A stretch of DNA of 11,218 nt from CAYWNK01 sp047639615 (GTDB lineage: Bacteria; Planctomycetota; UBA1135; GCA-002686595): NCBI GenBank assembly GCA_047639615.1, contig JBLIOL010000178.1, forward strand, positions 1-11,218. Direction: 5' to 3'. A model generated the notes under the pieces. It ran no database searches. It was not told where the DNA came from and saw only the letters and a list, made by a program, of their open reading frames with translations. A program made the position numbers and the translations under genes. This document shows, in pieces, positions 6,264 to 11,218 of this stretch. Position 1 is the first letter of the stretch. Every line of letters starts with the position of its first letter.

Positions 6264-7715
6264 ATGCCTCAAGAACTGACCCTCGGTCTTACCTTCGACG
6301 ACGTCCTCCTCGTTCCGCAGCACTCTCAAGTGCTTCCCAGCGAGGTCAGCTTACGGACGCGCTTTAGCCGCAATGTGTCGGTGAACATCCCCTTGGCCTC
6401 CTCGGCCATGGATACAGTCACCGAATGGCGCATGGCCGTGGCGCTCGCCCGCGAGGGAGGTATAGGCATCATCCACCGCAACCTGACGCTGGAGGAACAG
6501 ATAGCCCAAGTAGACAAGGTCAAGCGCTCCGCTAACGGCGTGATCCTGGACCCGGTGGTGCTCGACCCCGACGCCAGTCTGGGCGATGCGCGCGAAATCA
6601 TGCGCAGCAAGAGCATCTCGGGCCTGCCTGTGCTCAAGGGCGAGAAGGTCGTCGGCATCCTCACGCGTCGCGACTGCTCCTTCAACGAGCAGGACGACGT
6701 GACGGTCGCTAGCGTGATGACCTCCGAGGACTTGGTCACGGCGCCGCCCAGTACGACCCTCGAAGAGGCGCGTCTGCTGTTGCACCGCCACAAGGTCGAG
6801 AAGCTAATCATCGTGGACGATCAAGGCCGCCTGAAGGGCCTGATCACCATGAAGGACCTGGACATGCTCGCTGCCTTCCCGAACTCCAACTTTGACGATC
6901 GCGGACGTCTGCGCGTGGGCGCCGCCATCGGCGTGCGCGACTTCGAGCGCGCCAAGGGGCTGGTCGAAGCGGGCCTGGATGTGCTCGTGGTCGATACCGC
7001 CCACGGTCACACCGATGGCGTGCTCAACACCGTGCGCGAGCTCAAAGCCAAGCTTAAGGTCGACGTGGTAGCCGGCAACGTAGCCACAGCCGCCGCCGCG
7101 CGCGCCCTCATGGAAGCCGGCGCCGATGGCGTCAAGGTCGGCATCGGCCCGGGCTCGATCTGTACCACGCGCATCGTCGCTGGCATCGGCGTGCCGCAGT
7201 TCACGGCTGTGCGAGACGTGTCCGAGGCCCTCAAGGGCAGCGGCATCCCCGTGATCGCCGACGGCGGTATTCGCTTCTCCGGCGACATCACCAAGGCCCT
7301 CGGCGCAGGTGCTTCCTGCTGCATGATCGGCAGCCTCTTCGCCGGCCTCGACGAGAGCCCCGGCGAGACTTTCATCAGCCAAGGCCGAACCTTCAAAGCC
7401 GTGCGCGGCATGGGCTCATTGGGCGCCATGCAACGCGGCTCCAAGGAACGCTACCGCCAAGGCGACGTGGACGACGTGGCCAAGCTCGTGCCTGAGGGCA
7501 TCGAGGGTCGCGTCTCCTACCGTGGCAAGCTCTCGCCCTTCGTCTACCAGCTCTCGGGCGGCGTGCGCGCTGGCCTGGGCTACGTGGGCGCCAAGGACAT
7601 TCCCGAGCTGGCCGAGAAAGCAGTCTTCATGCGCATCACCCAAGCAGGTGTGCGCGAGAGCCATCCGCACGACGTCACGATCACCAAAGAATCCAGCAAC
7701 TACGCCCAAGAATGA
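6264..7715 (+). CDS. guaB: Inosine-5'-monophosphate dehydrogenase
   Basis: The 483-residue protein oxidises IMP to XMP with NAD+, the committed step of GMP synthesis in the cytosol. It opens with LTFDDVLLVPQHSQVLP and has the tandem CBS pair at about 95-203, inserted in the barrel as in typical bacterial enzymes. The catalytic loop is GIGPGSICTTR with nucleophile C300. IMP-binding elements are IADGGIRFSGD (331-341), GSLFAGLDESPGE (356-368) and RGMGSLGAM (381-389). The mobile flap has SKERYRQ (393-399) and EGIEGRVSYRG. Length and all key residues are standard, so it should be active. The CBS domains may give nucleotide control, as known in the family. The ATG follows a C-rich run without a Shine-Dalgarno sequence. 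Its TGA overlaps the guaA ATG, making a guaBA operon. Confidence 0.97.
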   Translation: MPQELTLGLTFDDVLLVPQHSQVLPSEVSLRTRFSRNVSVNIPLASSAMDTVTEWRMAVALAREGGIGIIHRNLTLEEQIAQVDKVKRSANGVILDPVVLDPDASLGDAREIMRSKSISGLPVLKGEKVVGILTRRDCSFNEQDDVTVASVMTSEDLVTAPPSTTLEEARLLLHRHKVEKLIIVDDQGRLKGLITMKDLDMLAAFPNSNFDDRGRLRVGAAIGVRDFERAKGLVEAGLDVLVVDTAHGHTDGVLNTVRELKAKLKVDVVAGNVATAAAARALMEAGADGVKVGIGPGSICTTRIVAGIGVPQFTAVRDVSEALKGSGIPVIADGGIRFSGDITKALGAGASCCMIGSLFAGLDESPGETFISQGRTFKAVRGMGSLGAMQRGSKERYRQGDVDDVAKLVPEGIEGRVSYRGKLSPFVYQLSGGVRAGLGYVGAKDIPELAEKAVFMRITQAGVRESHPHDVTITKESSNYAQE

Positions 7716-9262
7716 GCCGCCACGCACGAGGAATTTTGATCGTCGATCTGGGGACGCAATACGCCCAGCTCATCGCACGCCGCATCCGCGAGGCGGGCGC
7801 TTGGTGCGAGATTCACACCCACACCAAGGCTCTGGCTGCGGCGGCCGACATGGACCTCGCGGGTGTCGTGCTCAGCGGCGGCCCGGCTTCGGTCTACGCG
7901 GAAGGCGCACCCGAGGTGCCCGCTGGGGTGCTCGAGCTCGGCGTGCCCGTGCTCGGCATCTGCTACGGCATGCAATGGATGTGCCGCACCCTCGGCGGCG
8001 AGGTGGTCGGTAGCGGCGAGCGCGAATTCGGCCGTGCCGTGATCGACGTCGCGGATGCCAGCGGCATCATGGCCGGCTTGGAAGGCTCCTCGACGGTCTG
8101 GATGAGCCACGGCGATAAGGTAGCCACCCTGCCCGAGGGCTTCGTGCGCCTGGCCTCCTCCGAGACCTGCGCCGAGGCCGCCGTCGGCGACCCTGAGCGC
8201 AACTTCTGGGGAGTGCAATTCCACCCCGAAGTCAGCCACACCGAACGCGGCGCGGACCTGATCCACAACTTCGTCAAAGGCGTCTGCGAGCTCTCAGGCG
8301 ACTGGCGCCCGGACTCCATCGCCGAGCGCGAGATCGCCAAGGTCAAAGAGATCGTGGGCGAGACCGGCGAAGTCGTCCTGGGCCTCTCCGGCGGCGTCGA
8401 TAGCGCTGTCGCGGCCATGATCGTCTACCAGGCCATCGGCAAACGCCTGCACTGCATCTTCGTGGACAACGGCCTGCTGCGGCAGGGCGAGCGCGAGGTG
8501 GTAGAGAAGGCCTTCGCCGAGCACATCGGCATGGACCTTACAACCATCGACGCGGCCGAGCGCTTCGTCAGCAAGCTGGCCGGCGTCACCGATCCCGAGC
8601 GCAAGCGCAAAATCATCGGCTATGAGTTCGTGGACATCTTCCGCGAGGAAGCCAAGCGCTTCACCAACGCCAACTTCCTCGGCCAAGGCACGCTCTACCC
8701 GGACGTGATCGAGTCCGTGGCAGCCCACGGCGGCACCACCGCCGTGATCAAGAGCCACCACAACGTGGGCGGCTTGCCCAAGGACCTCGAGATGACCTTG
8801 GTGGAGCCCCTACGCGAGCTCTTCAAGGACGAGGTACGCGCCGTCGGCAGGCACTTAGGCCTCGACGACCGCATCCTCCAGCGCCAGCCCTTCCCGGGCC
8901 CCGGCCTGGCCGTGCGCATTGTGGGGGAAGTCACCCCCGAGCGCCTCGAGGTGCTACGCCAAGCGGACCACATCACCACCACCGAGATGGAAGCCTCCGG
9001 CAGCCACCACGGCCTGTGGCAGTACTTCGCGGTGATGCTCCCCATCCGCTCCGTGGGCGTCATGGGCGACGCCCGCACCTACGAGGACGCCTGCGCCCTG
9101 CGCCTGGTCGAGTCGGTCGACGGCATGACCTCCGACTGGGCCTATCCCCAGCGCGAAGTCTTGCAGCGCATCTCCACCCGCATCATCAACGAAGTGCAGG
9201 GCATCAACCGGGTGGTGCTGGACATCTCCAGCAAGCCGCCCAGCACGATCGAGTGGGAGTAG
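7712..9262 (+). CDS. guaA: GMP synthase (glutamine-hydrolysing)
   Basis: The 516-residue bifunctional enzyme converts XMP to GMP using ATP and ammonia from glutamine. The N-terminal class I amidotransferase domain has GICYGMQ with nucleophile C84, and the FHPEV segment with H171 and E173 completing the triad. The ATP pyrophosphatase domain carries the P-loop LSGGVDS (225-231), followed by GQGTLYPDVIES and KSHHNVGG. The C-terminal dimerisation domain has RQPFPGPGLAVR and ends in DISSKPPSTIEWE, the family hallmark. Nothing is missing or truncated. The start codon overlaps the guaB stop as ATGA, so the two are translated together and supply consecutive pathway steps. No strong Shine-Dalgarno precedes it, which fits reinitiation from guaB. 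Confidence 0.98.
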   Translation: MSRHARGILIVDLGTQYAQLIARRIREAGAWCEIHTHTKALAAAADMDLAGVVLSGGPASVYAEGAPEVPAGVLELGVPVLGICYGMQWMCRTLGGEVVGSGEREFGRAVIDVADASGIMAGLEGSSTVWMSHGDKVATLPEGFVRLASSETCAEAAVGDPERNFWGVQFHPEVSHTERGADLIHNFVKGVCELSGDWRPDSIAEREIAKVKEIVGETGEVVLGLSGGVDSAVAAMIVYQAIGKRLHCIFVDNGLLRQGEREVVEKAFAEHIGMDLTTIDAAERFVSKLAGVTDPERKRKIIGYEFVDIFREEAKRFTNANFLGQGTLYPDVIESVAAHGGTTAVIKSHHNVGGLPKDLEMTLVEPLRELFKDEVRAVGRHLGLDDRILQRQPFPGPGLAVRIVGEVTPERLEVLRQADHITTTEMEASGSHHGLWQYFAVMLPIRSVGVMGDARTYEDACALRLVESVDGMTSDWAYPQREVLQRISTRIINEVQGINRVVLDISSKPPSTIEWE

Positions 9263-9271
9263 AGCGCGGAT

Positions 9272-9290
9272 TGGGCTTGCGGAAGGCCCA
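9272..9290 (+). terminator. Weak candidate hairpin after guaA
   Basis: TGGGC and GCCCA flank a 9-nt spacer starting 10 bp after the guaA stop. The stem is short and no U-tract follows, so it could at most be a weak or factor-assisted terminator between guaA and the pseudopilin gene. Confidence 0.2.
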
Positions 9291-9433
9291 GATCTAGCGA
9301 GTTTAGCAGGATCGCGCATTTGGTCCATGTGGAGTCAAGTGCGCGCTGTGGCTTGGGCGATGAACGGGGAGTCGCAGGCTACGCCCCCCAAGCTCTCCAA
9401 GTTCGGAACCCTCCATCGGGTTCCTCTTCAATC

Positions 9434-9940
9434 GTGCACAGCAAGACCCCCAACCGCCGCTCGGGCTTTTCCCTGATCGAGATCGTCGTAGGTGGAGCCA
9501 TTTTGATGCTCCTGTCCGGCGTGGCTGTCCCGATGGTCGCCGAACGGGTGGACCAGGGAAAGATCGAGCGAGCCCAAGCTGAATGCGATGCGATCGTGAG
9601 GGCCATTGTGCTCTACAAGTCGGAGCATGGTCATTACCCCGGCGGTGCTCAAGAGGACCCGAGCAACAACTACCAGGGCCCCGGCAAGATGGGCTTCGTG
9701 GCGCTGAGCGTGGATCTTGGTGGGAGCTCTTCCAAGTTCGATGACTTTGAGTTCGGCGTGGATCCTTGGGGCAATCCTTACTGCTACCACATCTACACAA
9801 AATCCAATCCCTACCAGGACGTGGTGGCCTATTCCATGGGCCCTGACGAGACCTCACAGTCCTGGGATGGTGGTGTTTGGAACACCGGCGAGTTCGCCGG
9901 CGATGACATCGGCAGCATGTACGACGAGACGTCGGACTGA
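9434..9940 (+). CDS. GspG-like pseudopilin
   Basis: From the GTG at 9434 the protein has 168 residues. The leader MHSKTPNRRSG (11 residues) is a typical basic prepilin leader, with cleavage expected before F12 and the conserved Glu at E16 of GFSLIE. Residues 12-35 are the hydrophobic helix. The head contains IVLYKSEHGHYPG, then DPWGNPYCYH (110-119), SMGPDE and a late GDDIGS (156-161). That order of DPWGNPY, S-G-D and DDI is that of the major type II secretion pseudopilin GspG, including its calcium-loop region. An in-frame ATG at 9320 would give a 206-residue form with a 49-residue leader; the shorter leader is more typical, although an AGGA lies 9 nt before that ATG. No secretion ATPase, platform or peptidase gene is beside it, so its partners must be elsewhere. 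Confidence 0.85.
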   Translation: MHSKTPNRRSGFSLIEIVVGGAILMLLSGVAVPMVAERVDQGKIERAQAECDAIVRAIVLYKSEHGHYPGGAQEDPSNNYQGPGKMGFVALSVDLGGSSSKFDDFEFGVDPWGNPYCYHIYTKSNPYQDVVAYSMGPDETSQSWDGGVWNTGEFAGDDIGSMYDETSD

Positions 9941-10045
9941 ACGGAGAGCGGTTGACGGAGGCGCCGATGTGCTCCATCCGTGCCGCTGAGGCGCTGTCGT
10001 TGAAGACGCCCGGTGGGGCGCGATACGAACGGCTGCGCGTGGAGG
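9941..10045. other. Spacer after the pseudopilin gene
   Basis: Nothing recognisable as a gene or signal was seen here. It leads directly into the long foldback element. Together with the element and the stretch after it, about 600 bp (9941-10545) lack a convincing gene. Confidence 0.5.
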
Positions 10046-10218
10046 CTGCTAGCAGCCCGCTCAAAAAACAGCGACTTGTCGCTCGGCTCCCACGAAGCGC
10101 CTGGCTGCGTTGCCAGAACCCCCCAATAGCCACCACTACGGGGGGAACCTGTCGCCTTGCCAGACGATCCGTGGAAACCAATCGACAGGCCGCTGTTTTT
10201 TAAGCGGCCTGCTAGGCG
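10046..10218. repeat. Long imperfect palindrome (foldback element, about 173 bp)
   Basis: Pairing each base i with 20264-i gives one gapless stem from 10046/10218 to 10124/10140. By hand count 56 of 79 positions are Watson-Crick, closing on a CCCCCC/GGGGGG stem with a 15-nt loop (10125-10139). The A6 at 10063-10068 faces the T6 at 10196-10201. The outer part holds runs of 5 to 12 uninterrupted pairs. Eight of the mismatches are C/A on this strand and would be G-U in a minus-strand RNA, against four G-U pairs in a plus-strand RNA. The right arm also contains CAGGCCGCT and AGCGGCCTG around an 8-nt T-rich loop (10186-10211). It could be a MITE-like foldback, a decaying inverted duplication or a structured RNA. 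No target-site duplication was identified. Confidence 0.75.
10063..10083 (-). terminator. Candidate intrinsic terminator (minus strand) in the left arm
   Basis: On the minus strand AGCGAC and GTCGCT pair around two bases (or AGCGA/TCGCT around CAAG), followed by GTTTTTTG. Stem plus T6 is the form of an intrinsic terminator for minus-strand transcription. The matching right arm carries ACAG-GCCG-CTGT and T6 (10186-10201) on the plus strand, a weaker stem that could end transcripts from the pseudopilin gene. Both T-runs point outward from the foldback. Roles are inferred from form only. Confidence 0.35.
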
Positions 10219-10545
10219 CAGATTCTATGCGCTGCCCTGCTCGTGCAAATGTACGGCGTCTTGCGGTCCTCGTGGCGTGCTCTTGGCGTGCTCTTGCAGC
10301 TCGGCCGCTGCCCCCTCAGCGGGGCCGCTTGGTTCCAACTCGCCGGCATCCGTCACCATCTAGAGAGCCCCATGCGGCACCTCTTGTGCGCCCCGCAGGT
10401 AGAGGCCAGCGGCTAGCAGGAGTCCAAGTAGAGCGATCAAAAGTCCGCGGGATATGCCCCTAAGGTAGGTCAATGCGGGCACTTCCGAAAAAAAGCCCCT
10501 GAGCGCGAAGGGATCCAAGCCGGGCGGGCACCAAACCCATGTCCG
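10219..10545. other. Intergenic stretch with small repeats and a hairpin
   Basis: This 327-bp stretch holds an 11-bp direct tandem duplication (TGGCGTGCTCT twice, 10273-10294). It also has a perfect 6-bp hairpin, CCGCTG with loop CCCCCT and CAGCGG (10305-10322), without a U-tract. The only coding candidate is the 40-residue minus-strand frame at 10360-10482. No clear promoter could be assigned for the secreted-protein gene that follows. Confidence 0.5.
10360..10482 (-). CDS. Possible small single-pass membrane protein (40 residues)
   Basis: From a GTG at 10482 the minus strand encodes 40 residues ending at a TAG. The core GLLIALLGLLLAAGLYL (about residues 13-29) is a convincing transmembrane helix. 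Basic residues lie on its N-terminal side (LRGISRG) and the tail is short (RGAQEVPHGAL). There is no homologue I recognise. Against it: third codon positions are less GC-rich than in neighbouring genes, the start is GTG without a spaced ribosome site (GGAAG directly abuts it), and the same frame runs on upstream without a better start. A membrane-like peptide can also arise by chance from Leu/Ala-rich GC coding. Confidence 0.22.
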   Translation of the reverse strand: MPALTYLRGISRGLLIALLGLLLAAGLYLRGAQEVPHGAL

Positions 10546-11218
10546 ATGAAATCCGCTTACCCCCAAACCCCGATGCACAGCCTCTTCACCCCTCTCGTTC
10601 TGACCACCTCCTTGTTCGCCCTGTCCCCGGCCGAGGCACCGCGCCTGGTGCCCGCCAGTGGCACGCAACTGGCCAAGGTGCTGCGCCACACATCGGATGT
10701 GATGGGGGAAGGCCTCGAGGTCTTCATGGCCGGCGAGCCCGTGCCGCCCGAGTACTTGCCCTACCTGAGCGTTGAGCTGCTCACCGAGAATGAGGTGCAC
10801 GTGACCGATCGCTACGAGCGCACCGCGGACGATGCGGTAGCTGTACTGGTGCGCAGCTTTGAAATGACGGACTTCCTGGACGAATCCAATACGGAATTGG
10901 ACCAGCAAGGATCCGTCACCAGCACCGATGAGTCGCGCAAGGGCAGCAGCGCGCTACTCGGCAAGAGCGTGCGCTTTGCTAACGATGGGGGCACCTGGAG
11001 CGCCAGTCTGGAAGAGTCGGATGAGCAGTCCAAAGCCAATCTGGAGGAGCTCTCCTGGGACCTCGAGTTCCGCAGCTGGGCCTTCCCCGAAGAGGCTGGC
11101 AGCAAACGTTGGAGCCTCCCCGGCGCCGCCTTCGCGCAACTCGTCGAACCGGGCGGCGAGCTCTCCTTGGAATGGACTGGGGATTCCGCAGAAGACGAGG
11201 CCCTAGCAGCCCTTTATG
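10546..11218 (+). CDS. Putative secreted acidic protein, unrecognised (3' truncated)
   Basis: The frame is open from the ATG at 10546 to the last base, giving 224 residues and no stop. The N-terminus reads MKSAYPQTP, then a hydrophobic stretch (SLFTPLVLTTSLFAL) and SPAEA before P32, which fits a Sec signal peptide cut after A31. An internal ATG at 10573 would give a shorter version of the same signal without the Lys. The mature part is rich in Glu and Asp, with RYERTADDAVAVLVRSFE, a Ser/Thr/Asp-rich stretch, then paired aromatic segments (LSWDLEFRSWAFPEE). Near the end, KRWSLPGAAFAQLVEPGGEL suggests a beta-rich domain of an extracytoplasmic protein. I do not recognise the family and assign no function. 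Neither start has a Shine-Dalgarno sequence. It is the most credible frame here because it joins a signal peptide to a long uninterrupted reading frame. Confidence 0.7.
   Translation, partial: MKSAYPQTPMHSLFTPLVLTTSLFALSPAEAPRLVPASGTQLAKVLRHTSDVMGEGLEVFMAGEPVPPEYLPYLSVELLTENEVHVTDRYERTADDAVAVLVRSFEMTDFLDESNTELDQQGSVTSTDESRKGSSALLGKSVRFANDGGTWSASLEESDEQSKANLEELSWDLEFRSWAFPEEAGSKRWSLPGAAFAQLVEPGGELSLEWTGDSAEDEALAALY

Noticed and set aside
9303..10181. A 292-residue minus-strand frame over the orphan pseudopilin and half of the foldback
   Set aside because: It is Arg/Ser/Pro-rich with no recognisable domain and is antisense to a clear GspG-like protein.
10046..10218. Integron attC site
   Set aside because: No GTTRRRY / RYYYAAC core pair was found at the ends, and the element is longer than usual attC sites and not between cassette genes.
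10360..10908. A 182-residue minus-strand frame overlapping the secreted-protein gene
   Set aside because: The plus strand carries a signal peptide and a frame open to the window edge; only the last 40 residues of the minus frame are worth keeping as a separate weak candidate.

Overview
The window is a high-GC bacterial chromosomal segment of ordinary cellular genes with two type II secretion-like pseudopilin loci. No start has a strong Shine-Dalgarno sequence, except a proposed TTG start for the glycosyltransferase. GC-rich coding, GspG-like pseudopilins, an AceE-type homodimeric 2-oxoacid dehydrogenase E1 and weak Shine-Dalgarno use would suit Planctomycetota. That placement is an inference; no marker in the window settles it. 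No phage, insertion sequence, tRNA, rRNA or CRISPR array was seen.

Left end (1-1244, + strand): the 3' end of a GspF/PilC-family inner-membrane protein is followed 2 bp later by a pseudopilin. The pseudopilin has two tandem globular-domain copies and ends in a Lys-Asp tail encoded by 17 perfect copies of a hexanucleotide. Middle (1277-5899, - strand): in transcription order, a GT4-type glycosyltransferase, an AceE-family E1 component and a Nudix hydrolase. The last two overlap by 4 bp (GTGA), so coupled translation is likely. The left-end genes and this block converge with only 32 bp between stop codons.

Centre-right (6264-9262, + strand): guaB and guaA, the two enzymes that turn IMP into GMP, overlap by ATGA. 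They are divergent from the glycosyltransferase across a 364-bp gap with an 8-bp inverted repeat just upstream of guaB. After guaA comes a lone GspG-like pseudopilin (9434-9940).

Right end: 9941-10545 is mostly noncoding. Its main feature is a gapless foldback of about 173 bp (10046-10218) that pairs better as a minus-strand RNA than as a plus-strand one. The window closes inside an unrecognised, probably secreted acidic protein whose frame stays open to the last base. The best candidates for something undescribed are the double-domain pseudopilin with its repeat-encoded tail and the long foldback element. The rest is housekeeping or common accessory metabolism.
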